From assembly GCA_004554705.1 (NCBI GenBank), contig SFKS01000001.1:1-64000 (forward strand): a stretch of 64,000 nucleotides of DNA. Reading direction: 5' to 3'. This stretch comes from Clostridiales bacterium. GTDB lineage: Bacteria; Bacillota; Clostridia; TANB77; CAG-508. Shown one piece after another: positions 15,742 through 23,726 of this stretch. The position numbers and the translations under genes were made by a program. The stretch's first letter is position 1, and each line of letters begins with the position of its first letter. The notes beneath the pieces are model-generated. The model searched no databases. It saw only the letters and a program-made list of their open reading frames with translations, and was not told the origin of the DNA.

Positions 15742-16728
15742 ATGATTGATCGTAAAGAAAATCCTGAATTTCTTAATTCTTTTTTAGATTATACAATTAC
15801 TATACTTAATAAATCTCCCAATACTATTAAAGAATATAATTATGATATATCAAACTTTTTAAAATATATAAAAAAAGAATTTAAATTATCTGAAGAAAAA
15901 AATATAAAGAATATTAAAATAGATGATATGGATATTTCTGTACTTAAAAAAATTACTCTTCAAGATATTCATGGATATATTTCATATATGGCAAGAGAGT
16001 TTAAGAGTACTCCTGCTACACGTGCAAGAAAAATATCTTCTCTTAGAGTGTTTTTTAAGTATCTTACTAGTAAAGCAAAATTACTTGAAGTAAATCCTGC
16101 ACAAGATTTAGAAACGCCCAAACTTGGTCGTAGAATGCCAAAATATTTGTCTCTCGAAGAAAGCAAAAAGCTTCTAGAGGTAACTCAAAGCCAAGACAAT
16201 AGAAACAATATAAGAGATTATGCAATTATAACTTTATTTTTGAATTGTGGTATGCGTTTATCTGAATTAGTTAATATTAATATAAGTGATATAGATTTAT
16301 CAGAAAGTAAGATGACAGTTATAGGTAAAGGTAATAAGGAACGTACTATTTACTTAAATAAAGCATGTATGAATTCTATTAATGATTATTTATCTATTAG
16401 ACCCCATGATAAGGTTAAATTTGATTCTCGTGATGCACTATTTTTAAGTGAGCGTAAAGAAAGGATTAGTAATAGAACTGTACAGGATATTGTAAAAAAA
16501 GAGCTAAAAAAAGCTGAATTAGATATAAAAAAGTATTCTGTTCATAAATTAAGACATACTGCTGCTACACTCATGTATCAATATGGTAATGTTGATATCA
16601 GAGCTTTGCAAGAGCTTCTTGGACATGAAAGTATTTCTACTACTGAAATATATACGCATGTAAATAATGAAATAGTAAGAAATGCTGTTGAGAATAACCC
16701 TCTTGCAACGGAAAATAGGAAAATTTAA
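15742..16728 (+). CDS. Tyrosine recombinase, XerC-like
   Basis: An N-terminal SAM-like DNA-binding domain (SPNTIKEYNYDISNFLKYI, residues 22-40) is followed by a catalytic domain with Arg in CGMRLSELV, HKLRHTAAT, the GH of LLGHESISTTEIY and the Tyr nucleophile in EIYTHV. ATG 15742 (328 aa) is chosen because TGAGGTG lies at 15729-15735, overlapping an in-frame GTG. Together with xerD at 17.7 kb it could be the XerC of chromosome dimer resolution. Equally it could be a mobile-element integrase, since it lies in the accessory island; no attachment site is visible. Confidence 0.85.
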   Translation: MIDRKENPEFLNSFLDYTITILNKSPNTIKEYNYDISNFLKYIKKEFKLSEEKNIKNIKIDDMDISVLKKITLQDIHGYISYMAREFKSTPATRARKISSLRVFFKYLTSKAKLLEVNPAQDLETPKLGRRMPKYLSLEESKKLLEVTQSQDNRNNIRDYAIITLFLNCGMRLSELVNINISDIDLSESKMTVIGKGNKERTIYLNKACMNSINDYLSIRPHDKVKFDSRDALFLSERKERISNRTVQDIVKKELKKAELDIKKYSVHKLRHTAATLMYQYGNVDIRALQELLGHESISTTEIYTHVNNEIVRNAVENNPLATENRKI

Positions 16729-16758
16729 GAGACAGTGAGATATATCTCTCTGTCTCTT
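16727..16758. terminator. Palindrome between recombinase and SH3b gene
   Basis: AAGAGACAG...CTGTCTCTT is an almost perfect 32-bp palindrome with one mismatched pair and essentially no loop, overlapping the recombinase stop. There is no T tract. It may still separate the convergent genes. Confidence 0.4.
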
Positions 16759-16764
16759 GCCAAC

Positions 16765-17100
16765 TCAATCACCATCACCAAACGAAAGTCCCTTTACGGA
16801 GACCCATCCATATTGGGTCTCCACCCAATACGGATGGGGGCCGTCCATATACTCATACCTCCTTCCGGTAAGATACACTGTATCTCCAAAATACAGTTCA
16901 TCTATGATTTCCGAGTTTAACCCCGGGCTTGCACGGACGTTTAACCGCTCATAAGAGACGGTTGCACTTTTCCCTACAGATTCGGGGTTATACTTTTCCC
17001 CGAATTGGGAAAAAAGGAGGATTGTGCTTCCGATGACAGCTACAACTGTCAAACAAAAGCTGAAAAATTTCCTTTTGTTTGTTATTCTGTACTTTTTCAT
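16765..17100 (-). CDS. Membrane-anchored SH3b-domain protein
   Basis: A short basic N-terminus, one membrane helix (FFSFCLTVVAVIGSTILLF, residues 12-30) and a C-terminal bacterial SH3 domain (ERLNVRASPGLNSEIIDEL, GDTVYLTG, YWVETQYGWVSVKG). Such domains usually bind peptidoglycan on the outer face. At 111 aa there is no catalytic domain. The coding region and its leader are clearly richer in G+C than everything around them, which suggests transfer. A long inverted repeat lies within the coding sequence. Confidence 0.8.
   Translation of the reverse strand: MKKYRITNKRKFFSFCLTVVAVIGSTILLFSQFGEKYNPESVGKSATVSYERLNVRASPGLNSEIIDELYFGDTVYLTGRRYEYMDGPHPYWVETQYGWVSVKGLSFGDGD
16803..16838. repeat. 15/16-bp inverted repeat inside the SH3b gene
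   Basis: CCCATCC-a-TATTGGGT (16803-16818) pairs with ACCCAATA-c-GGATGGG (16823-16838), with one mismatch and a 4-nt loop. It encodes the PHPYWVETQYGWV region and would form a stable hairpin in mRNA or single-stranded DNA. Confidence 0.6.
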
Positions 17101-17170
17101 ATAGTTTCTTTCTCCAACTTAGCGTTAGGTAGTTGGCACCTTGCGGGTCAGACCTATTATACTCTGCCCT
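17101..17170 (-). ncRNA. Candidate structured leader of the SH3b gene
   Basis: The minus-strand leader holds GGGCAGA...TCTG-A-CCC (one bulge) and a second hairpin CCAACT...AGTTGG with an 11-nt loop. An AGGT/ACCT pair is available for a pseudoknot. Its G+C content is unusually high. It matches no riboswitch class I can recall, and a chance fold is possible. Confidence 0.3.
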
Positions 17171-17224
17171 AGTAACTATTTACTTACTTATATTATACTA
17201 TTATTTATGTCAAAATGCAAATTT

Positions 17225-17266
17225 AAAGGAAATAATCTCTTTTATTAAAAGAAGGTTATTTCCTTT
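17225..17266 (-). terminator. Terminator of the LysM gene
   Basis: AAAGGAAATAA/TTATTTCCTTT (11 bp) with a secondary inner pairing lies just past the LysM gene stop. Confidence 0.6.
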
Positions 17267-17276
17267 TGCAGTAGCC

Positions 17277-17573
17277 TTAGATTATTGGAATCATTAATTC
17301 TTGGTCAATATGCAAATTGCTTGATTCTAAATTGTTTGTATTTTTAATATCAAAAACTATATATCTAATATCTTTGTTTTTATAATAATCATTGCTTGTT
17401 TGTAAATCACTTGCAATACTCCATAAAGTATCACCTTTTGAAACTCTTATAGTTGTATATTCAGTTTCTTTATGTGAAAAAGTGCTTTTTGCACATATAG
17501 TGGATAATGCAAAAACCATCAATAGAATACAACATATACTTTTTATAAATTTCTCAAAATTAACTATTTTCAT
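17277..17573 (-). CDS. LysM-domain protein, YneA-like SOS division inhibitor
   Basis: An N-terminal membrane or signal segment (SICCILLMVFALSTICA, residues 12-28) is followed by a LysM peptidoglycan-binding domain (IRVSKGDTLWSIASDLQ ... NLHIDQELMIPI). The architecture and 98-aa length match YneA, which delays division after DNA damage. The start is ATG 17573 with AGGAGG 7 bp upstream; a longer frame begins inside the promoter and is not real. The promoter contains a LexA box, which supports the assignment. It is upstream of no lexA here. Confidence 0.78.
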   Translation of the reverse strand: MKIVNFEKFIKSICCILLMVFALSTICAKSTFSHKETEYTTIRVSKGDTLWSIASDLQTSNDYYKNKDIRYIVFDIKNTNNLESSNLHIDQELMIPII

Positions 17574-17586
17574 ACATTTACCTCCT

Positions 17587-17642
17587 GCGAACAATATTTC
17601 GCTCGCTAAGTATATTATAAACGCTTGTTCGTAATTTGTCAA
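17587..17642 (-). promoter_or_regulatory. Sigma-A promoter with LexA operator for the YneA-like gene
   Basis: On the minus strand TTGACA (17637-17642), a 17-bp spacer and TATAAT (17614-17619). The spacer contains CGAACAAGCGTTTA (17618-17631), matching the Gram-positive LexA box CGAACRNRYGTTYC except for the last base. A second, weaker palindrome CGAACAATATTTCG (17587-17600) overlaps the region before the ribosome-binding site. Confidence 0.8.
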
Positions 17643-17716
17643 TAGTTTTTTTGAAAAAATTTAGTTTTTTTAGAAAATGTTGTTATACACGGAAAAATCC
17701 TGGTATACAATAAAAA

Positions 17717-17735
17717 AGACAACGCTTGGTTGTCT
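17717..17735 (-). terminator. xerD terminator
   Basis: AGACAAC/GTTGTCT with a 5-nt loop, then TTTTTT on the minus strand, 12 bp past the xerD stop. Confidence 0.8.
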
Positions 17736-17747
17736 CTACATAAAATT

Positions 17748-18629
17748 CTATGCTCTTGGATGAGCTTTTTTATATATATTTTTTAAACTATCATCTTGAA
17801 ATTGCATATATACTTGTGTTGAAGATATGTCTGAATGTCCTAGCATACTTTGAATTGATTTTAAATCTGCACCATTTTGCAATAAATGAGTTGCAAAAGA
17901 ATGTCTTAATACATGTGGTGTTATTTCTTTTGATATATGGGCTTGTTCTTTATAGTATTTTATTATTTTCCAAAAGCCTTGTCTGGTTAGCCTTTTTCCA
18001 TTTACATTTACAAATAATGCTTGTTCATTATCATCTTTTATCATATTAAGTCTAGCTGTTTCCATATATTCTTGTAAAGCATGTAGTGACATTTTGCCTA
18101 AAGGGATTATTCTTTGCTTATTTTCTGTCTTACAGGTTACTGAAGAATTTGTTAAGTCTATATCGCTAATATTTAAAGATATAATTTCAGTAACTCTCAT
18201 ACCTGTTGCATATGCAATTTCTAACATTGCTTTGTCCCTGATGCTTTTTAGATCTTCTCCTTTAGGTTGGTCTAATAGTAATGATACCTCTTGAGAAGAT
18301 AAAACACTAGGTGCTTTTTTTTCTATTTTAGGAGATTGAATACCTTTTGTAGGATCTTCTTTAACTATTTTGCTTTTTGCTAAGTATTGATAGAACAGCC
18401 TAATTGACGCTAGGTGTCTTGAAATTGTAGAAGATTTTTTGTTTATTTTATGTAGATACTCTAAATAGTTTATTATATCTTCATTTTTTACGTTAACATA
18501 GTTAATATTATTTTCTATTATATATTCTTTATATTGTAAAATATCTCTTTGATATGATTCTAATGTGTTCTTTGATAGCTTTTTATCTACTTTTATAAAT
18601 TCTAAAAATTTTTTTATATCTTTATCCAT
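17748..18629 (-). CDS. xerD: Site-specific tyrosine recombinase XerD
   Basis: Resolves chromosome dimers at dif together with XerC. The N-terminal core-binding domain (LSKNTLESYQRDI) is followed by catalytic residues: Arg in ATGMRVTEI, HVLRHSFATHLL, LLGHSDISSTQVY with the Tyr nucleophile. The C-terminal KAHPRA is characteristic of XerD. The 293-aa length is standard. It lies downstream of miaB and upstream of the LysM gene; its terminator is directly after it. Confidence 0.9.
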   Translation of the reverse strand: MDKDIKKFLEFIKVDKKLSKNTLESYQRDILQYKEYIIENNINYVNVKNEDIINYLEYLHKINKKSSTISRHLASIRLFYQYLAKSKIVKEDPTKGIQSPKIEKKAPSVLSSQEVSLLLDQPKGEDLKSIRDKAMLEIAYATGMRVTEIISLNISDIDLTNSSVTCKTENKQRIIPLGKMSLHALQEYMETARLNMIKDDNEQALFVNVNGKRLTRQGFWKIIKYYKEQAHISKEITPHVLRHSFATHLLQNGADLKSIQSMLGHSDISSTQVYMQFQDDSLKNIYKKAHPRA

Positions 18630-18713
18630 TTTTTGATCCCCTTCGTAAACATAATTTCATGGTATAGTTATATCAAATAAACATAAAAATGTAAATAGAT
18701 TTTTAAAATATTC

Positions 18714-20117
18714 TTAAAAATTTTTTTCTCCTTTTAAATACCATTTATGCTCTGAGGCTATTTTTACTTCTATCACTTGTCCTACAAGGCTTTTAGAGCC
18801 TTCAAAATTTACTATTTTGTTTGTAGTTGTTCTTCCTGTTAGCATTTTATCATTATTCTTGCTTGTGCCTTCTACTAATATTTTTTGAATTGTTCCGATA
18901 TATTTTTTATTATTTAATTCAACTTGCTTTTCAAATAATTCTTTTAATCTATCAAATCTCTTGTGCTTAATTTCCTCTGGTATCTGACTTTCCATTTTAT
19001 CTGCTGGGGTTCCCTTTCTTCTTGAATATATGAACATAAATATTTGCTCAAAATTAACTTTTTTAACAACATCTAGAGTGTCTTGAAAATCCTTCTCGGT
19101 TTCTTCTGGGAAGCCTACTATTATGTCTGTTGAAAATACTGCTTCTGGTATTTCTGTTTTTATTTTGCTAACTAATTCTAAATATTGTTCTTTGGTATAT
19201 TTCCTATTCATTTTTCTTAATACTTCTGTACTTCCAGACTGTAAAGGTAAATGAATCAGTCTTGATACCTTTTTACATTCTTTTATTGCTTGTATTACAT
19301 CTTCTGTAAAATCTTTTGGATGTGGAGATATAAATTTAATAACCTCGATTCCTTGAATTTTATTTACTGCTCGTAATAAGTCTGCAAATGAAGTTATGTT
19401 GTCACTTCTATTTTCTTTTTTCTCTGTTCTCATATATGAATTTACATTTTGACCAAGCAATGTTACTTCTTTATACCCTTCTTTTGATAATTGTTCTATT
19501 TCAGCTATTATGTCTTCTGGATTTCTGCTTCTTTCTCTTCCTCTTACGTATGGAACAATGCAGTATGAGCAGAAATTATTACAGCCATACATGATTGTAA
19601 CAGAAGCAGATTTATTACTATTTCTTTTTATTGGTAATCCTTCATATATTTCTCCATCTATATCTAAAATATCTTTTATTTTATTCTTTTCAGATATAAC
19701 TTTATATAAATCTTCTGGAAACTTATGTAAAGTATGTGTTCCAAATATGATGTCGATATATGGATAGCTTTCTTTCAATTTGTCCTGCATATGTTTTTCC
19801 TGCATCATACATCCGCATACTGCAATTATACTATTATTTTTTTGCTTTATCTTTTTAAGTTCACCAACTTTACCAAATAGTTTTTCTTCTGCATTTTCTC
19901 TAACACAGCAAGTGTTTAGAATATAAATATCTGATACAGTTCCATTTTTTGCAGGTTTATAGCCCATTTCTTCTAGCATTCCTGCAAGCTTTTCAGAATC
20001 ATTTTCATTTAATTGGCATCCCATTGTTAGTATATTATAATATTTTTTTTCATTTTTCATCATTTCTTTTACTTTTCTAATATATTGTATTTGTTCTTCT
20101 ATTACTTCTTTATTCAA
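18714..20117 (-). CDS. miaB: tRNA-2-methylthio-N6-dimethylallyladenosine synthase
   Basis: A radical-SAM methylthiotransferase that modifies A37 of tRNAs reading UNN codons. The UPF0004 domain has three cluster cysteines (TMGCQLNENDSEK, NTCCVRENAEEK, VCGCMMQE). The radical-SAM CxxxCxxC motif is in YGCNNFCSYCIVPYVRGRE, and a C-terminal TRAM domain follows (TNKIVNFEG). At 467 aa with an N-terminal extension it is typical of Clostridia. The start is TTG 20117 with GGAGG 8 bp upstream. Confidence 0.95.
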   Translation of the reverse strand: MNKEVIEEQIQYIRKVKEMMKNEKKYYNILTMGCQLNENDSEKLAGMLEEMGYKPAKNGTVSDIYILNTCCVRENAEEKLFGKVGELKKIKQKNNSIIAVCGCMMQEKHMQDKLKESYPYIDIIFGTHTLHKFPEDLYKVISEKNKIKDILDIDGEIYEGLPIKRNSNKSASVTIMYGCNNFCSYCIVPYVRGRERSRNPEDIIAEIEQLSKEGYKEVTLLGQNVNSYMRTEKKENRSDNITSFADLLRAVNKIQGIEVIKFISPHPKDFTEDVIQAIKECKKVSRLIHLPLQSGSTEVLRKMNRKYTKEQYLELVSKIKTEIPEAVFSTDIIVGFPEETEKDFQDTLDVVKKVNFEQIFMFIYSRRKGTPADKMESQIPEEIKHKRFDRLKELFEKQVELNNKKYIGTIQKILVEGTSKNNDKMLTGRTTTNKIVNFEGSKSLVGQVIEVKIASEHKWYLKGEKNF

Positions 20118-20190
20118 TTTCTTATCCTCCTAAAGTAAAACACTATTAGTTATTATAACATATTTATATCTAGTTTTACAATAAAAAGAA

Positions 20191-21080
20191 TTACAGAGTT
20201 TTTAAAATTTCAATTATGCTTTTATATTTCAAAAAAAATAATTGTTTGTCTGTATAAATAATAGAATTTTGTAAATCTTTTATTAGCATATATGTTTTGT
20301 TTACTTTGAATTCTTTGTTTTTGATATATTCAGCATCATTAAAAAGAGTTAAAAATGAAGTTTCAGCTTCTAAAAGCTTTGCTAAACTTGTATTCCAATC
20401 TCCTTGTGTAACTAATGAATATGCAACCAGCACATTGTATTTTGTGTTTTCTAAGTTATATCTATATTTTTCCGGAGAGGCTGTATTTAAAAATTGTGGT
20501 ATATATGAATATAAACTGGTTAAATTATTTAATGATGATATTTTATCTTCATTTTTTATACTTAGTATTGCTTTATCTAAAAAATCTCCAAATGAGTTTA
20601 TAGTATCATTGGGAATATTTGCTTTATACAATTCTAACATTAATACACTCCAAGAAGAATTCATTAATTCAATTTCGCTTTTAATAAAATCCCAATCTAT
20701 ATTTTCAGTATCATTCTTTAGTGTACTATTTCTTTCCATATTTGTTATTGCTATTTGTTTTTCACCATTTGATTGACTATTATCTTCACTTTGAGTTTGA
20801 TCTCCCCCTTCTTTCTGATTTTGTTGAGATAGGCTTGAAGTAGATTTACCTTCTGAACTACTAGTTCCACTTGTTTCTTGGGGCTTTTTTATTTCTTCAG
20901 ATATAATTGTATAATTATCTAAAGATATGTTATTTAACTTATTAAGCAAGTCAATAATTTCTGAACTAAAATACTCCACTTCCGCAGTAACTTTTTCTGT
21001 GTTCAGGTTTTTTTTTGAATTGTTGCTACATCCGAACTAGAAAGAATAAAGAAATTAAAATTATTAAAACTTTTTTCAAT
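20191..21080 (-). pseudogene. Lipoprotein gene with a frameshift in its signal peptide
   Basis: From TTG 21080 (AAGGTG upstream) the frame reads MKKVLIIFNFFILSS, a signal peptide. One base is then missing at about 21033-21035. The other frame continues GCSNNSKKNLNTEK and stays open to 20191, giving a lipobox cysteine directly after the signal. Length 890 nt is one base short of 297 codons. The mature part has a Ser/Gln/Glu-rich linker and a helical domain of no known family. A start at GTG 20979 would leave the protein without any export signal. Confidence 0.65.
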
Positions 21081-21179
21081 ATATATCACCTTATATTATT
21101 ATCTCAAAAAATTACCTTTTTATTCTATGCATAAGTTAATATGCTTTACAAATAATATTTAGATGAAAGGATTTTTATT

Positions 21180-21461
21180 ATGGGAATTACTATTAAATTA
21201 TATAGCACAAAGGCAAGAGAAATAAGTAAGTTTTTAAACCGTTTTTTTGAAAAGAACATACAATTGAGCAATGATTTAATATGGGAGCACTATTTCGAAA
21301 ATCCTATTGAAAGTGTTGATTTAATTGGGGTTTTTATTGATAATAATGAGTCTTATAATATTAATATGTGGATTAGTTTAGATGAAGGTTTTTTTATAAA
21401 TGTAACAGATTTTAATGCAGATAAAATAATAAGGTACCTTTTTGAAAGGTACCCAAATTAA
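21180..21461 (+). CDS. Small protein of unknown function (93 aa)
   Basis: Not recognised. ATG 21180 has GAAAGG upstream. It is a soluble, acidic product (IWEHYFENPIESVDLIGVF, NMWISLDEGFFINVTD) with an alpha/beta pattern and no metal motif. It stands alone on the plus strand among minus-strand genes, and its last codons form a terminator-like hairpin. Confidence 0.6.
   Translation: MGITIKLYSTKAREISKFLNRFFEKNIQLSNDLIWEHYFENPIESVDLIGVFIDNNESYNINMWISLDEGFFINVTDFNADKIIRYLFERYPN
21433..21453. terminator. Hairpin at the end of the 93-aa gene
   Basis: GGTACCTTT-ttg-AAAGGTACC, a perfect 9-bp stem, lies within the last ten codons (encoding YLFERYP). No T tract follows directly. Confidence 0.4.
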
Positions 21462-21468
21462 ATATTAC

Positions 21469-21951
21469 TTATTCTTTTTTATTTTCGTTGTCGTCTTTTA
21501 TTTCTTCTTTTAAATCTTCTTTTACAGATTCTGCTTCTTTTTCTTTTCCTGGAGCCACTTCTCCATTTTCTAGTTTTTCTAATGCTTCTTCCTTAGCTGT
21601 TTCTTCCTGTGTTTGTTTTTCTCCACATTTTGGACAGAATGCTGCTCCTTTTTCTATTTCTGCACCACATTTACTACATAATCTTTTTTGATTTAGTTTC
21701 AATATTTCTAATCTTGCTTCCTCTATTTCTTGAGATAATTCATCTATTTTTGAGCATTCTTCTTCTAGGTCTACCTTTATATCTATGTTTTCTTCTCTTA
21801 TGTGCTTTTCATATACTTTTTTTCCTATTTCTTCATATATGTCTGTAATTTTCCCTTTATTTTCGTTAATTTTTATTTTTAATTTTGTTTCTTTTGCTAT
21901 TTTGCCTGTTGTTTCACTTGTTTTTCTACCTAAATCACTAAAAAATCCCAT
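21469..21951 (-). CDS. Zinc-ribbon coiled-coil protein
   Basis: The N-terminal half is helical (GFFSDLGRKTSETTGKIAKE, then acidic heptad-like repeats). It is followed by a zinc ribbon LCSKCGAEIEKGAAFCPKCG (two CxxC pairs, about residues 91-110) and a very acidic C-terminal tail. The type is widespread in Firmicutes, usually annotated only as zinc-ribbon protein. No signal peptide is present. Start ATG 21951 has AAGGAA upstream. Confidence 0.75.
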   Translation of the reverse strand: MGFFSDLGRKTSETTGKIAKETKLKIKINENKGKITDIYEEIGKKVYEKHIREENIDIKVDLEEECSKIDELSQEIEEARLEILKLNQKRLCSKCGAEIEKGAAFCPKCGEKQTQEETAKEEALEKLENGEVAPGKEKEAESVKEDLKEEIKDDNENKKE

Positions 21952-22016
21952 ATTAATTCCTTCTTTCTAAAATTTATATTATTATTATATTCTATCCAAA
22001 GTAATTTGTAAATATT

Positions 22017-23003
22017 CTAATCTTCAAATTTTGGATTTCTTGTCATTAAATCTGATATAGCCTTTTGTGCTTCTAATTTTTCAAATAATACTTTATATAC
22101 TGCATTTACAATTGGCATTTCAACATCATATTTTTGAGAAAGTTTATATGCAGTTCTTATGTTATCAATACTTTCAATTGTCATGCCTATTTCTTGTTTT
22201 GCCTCTTCTATCGTTTTTCCTTGACCTATTAATATTCCTGCACGCCTATTTCTACTATGGTTGCTCATGCAGGTTACTATTAAATCTCCAAGCCCAGTTA
22301 AGCCATATATTGTTTTTGGCTCTCCTCCCATTTTTATACTTAGTTTTGCCATTTCTGAAAGTCCTCTTGTAAGTAATGCTGCAAATGTATTGTCTCCTAA
22401 TTGTTGTCCTGTAATTATACCTGCACAAAAAGCTATTATGTTTTTTAATGCCCCTCCAAGTTCTGCTCCTTTTAAATCATATGATGTATAGATTCTAAGA
22501 GCTTCATTCATAAATGTGGTTTGAACATCTTTCAATAGTTGGTCATCTTTGGAAGCAATAACTAGTGCTGTTGGTATTTCAAGTGATACCTCTTCAGCAT
22601 GGCTAGGCCCAGAGAGTCCTCCTATTGCACAATTTGGTAATTCTTCTTCAACAACTTCATTTAAAGTATATAATGTTGATTCTTCAAAACCTTTTGAGCA
22701 TATTATTATTTGCTGATTTGTAACATATTGTTTGAACTTTTGAATGGTTTCTCTTACAAATTTTGAAGGTGTTACAATAAGTAACATCTCTGTTCCTTCA
22801 ATTGCTGTTTTGAAATCTGTTGTGCAAATTATATTATCTGGTATTGTTGCTAAAGGTAAAAACTTACATTTTTTTTCGTGGTTTATTATGTCGGCTTCTT
22901 CTTTAGAATATGACCACATTTTTACATTGTTTCCTAAATGGGCTAAATGTATTCCAAGAGCTGTTCCCCAACTACCACTTCCTATTATTGATATATTCTT
23001 CAT
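22017..23003 (-). CDS. gpsA: Glycerol-3-phosphate dehydrogenase [NAD(P)+]
   Basis: Reduces dihydroxyacetone phosphate to sn-glycerol-3-phosphate for phospholipid synthesis. The NAD(P)-binding motif GSGSWGTALGIHLA is at residues 7-20, with SKGFE, GGLSGPSHAEE, the catalytic-lysine region LGGALKNIIAFCAG and TGLGDLIVTC. The 328-aa length is standard. It lies 11 bp after plsY, with which it forms a pathway-coherent pair. Confidence 0.96.
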   Translation of the reverse strand: MKNISIIGSGSWGTALGIHLAHLGNNVKMWSYSKEEADIINHEKKCKFLPLATIPDNIICTTDFKTAIEGTEMLLIVTPSKFVRETIQKFKQYVTNQQIIICSKGFEESTLYTLNEVVEEELPNCAIGGLSGPSHAEEVSLEIPTALVIASKDDQLLKDVQTTFMNEALRIYTSYDLKGAELGGALKNIIAFCAGIITGQQLGDNTFAALLTRGLSEMAKLSIKMGGEPKTIYGLTGLGDLIVTCMSNHSRNRRAGILIGQGKTIEEAKQEIGMTIESIDNIRTAYKLSQKYDVEMPIVNAVYKVLFEKLEAQKAISDLMTRNPKFED

Positions 23004-23014
23004 TTCTCCTCCTT

Positions 23015-23629
23015 TTATTTTTTAAAAGACAGTTTATTTTCTGTACCATTTTTTAATCTAACAATATTTGTTCTATGGTTGAATATTACTAATCCGGATA
23101 TTAATATACTTATAATTTTTGCACCTAGGTCATCTACCATAAATATTGTTAATATAGGAAATAATACTGCAGCTAAAATAGAGCCTAAAGACACCCATCT
23201 TGTTGCTACCATAATAGTTAATGCAAATACTAAGCAAATTAATCCTATTTGTGGGTTAACCATTAATAGTACACCTAAAGCAGTTGCAACACCTTTTCCT
23301 CCTTTAAATCCATAGTATATTGGTAAGGTATGACCTACTATTGCCATTAAACCTGCTAAGTATTTTAGAATTTCCAAATCTGTATTCTTCCAAATTTTTG
23401 ATGCTAATATTGCTAACAGAACAGAAATAACTCCTTTTAATATATCACAAATTAATGTTAAAATTGCAGCCTTTTTTCCTACTGTTCTTAAAACATTTGT
23501 TGTTCCTGCATTTTTACTTCCTTTTTCTCTTACATCAAATCCTGCAATTTTTTTGCTGAAAATTATTGCAAAATTGACGCTCCCTATTAGATATGCTATT
23601 AATCCTACTAATATGTATACTGCTGACAT
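23015..23629 (-). CDS. plsY: Acyl-phosphate:glycerol-3-phosphate acyltransferase
   Basis: Acylates glycerol-3-phosphate from acyl-phosphate, the first step of phosphatidic acid synthesis. It is an integral membrane protein with the family motifs YLIGSVNFAII, GSKNAGTTNVLRTVGKKAA and GHTLPIYYGFKGGKGVAT. The 204-aa length is normal. It directly precedes gpsA, which makes its substrate. Confidence 0.96.
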   Translation of the reverse strand: MSAVYILVGLIAYLIGSVNFAIIFSKKIAGFDVREKGSKNAGTTNVLRTVGKKAAILTLICDILKGVISVLLAILASKIWKNTDLEILKYLAGLMAIVGHTLPIYYGFKGGKGVATALGVLLMVNPQIGLICLVFALTIMVATRWVSLGSILAAVLFPILTIFMVDDLGAKIISILISGLVIFNHRTNIVRLKNGTENKLSFKK

Positions 23630-23657
23630 AAGTATTCCCCCTTGTGTTTTTAATTTC

Positions 23658-23676
23658 GGGCGAGTATTGCTCGCTC
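23658..23676. repeat. Short GC-core hairpin between der and plsY
   Basis: GGGCGAG-tattg-CTCGCTC (7 pairs, one G-T). It is a small member of the GC-rich hairpin family in this window. Confidence 0.45.
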
Positions 23677-23726
23677 TTACACTTTTAAACAGATTGATTT
23701 ACACTATCTGTACTATTAATTTTTAA

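Noticed and set aside
15742..16728. Prophage or integrative element defined by the recombinase
   Set aside because: No phage structural, conjugation or excisionase genes and no att-like direct repeats are nearby; it may be the housekeeping XerC.
8595..17276. Replication terminus with a dif site between converging gene blocks
   Set aside because: serS at the left edge is on the minus strand, so the plus-strand block is only 8.6 kb, and no convincing 28-bp dif sequence was found near the xer genes.
20297..20776. 159-codon plus-strand frame opposite the frameshifted lipoprotein
   Set aside because: It is hydrophobic shadow sequence with no ribosome-binding site; the minus-strand frame has a signal peptide and a normal composition.
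21008..21016. Nine-base T run as the site of the lipoprotein frameshift
   Set aside because: The mature-protein frame is open across the run; the frame change maps upstream, at the lipobox around 21033-21035.
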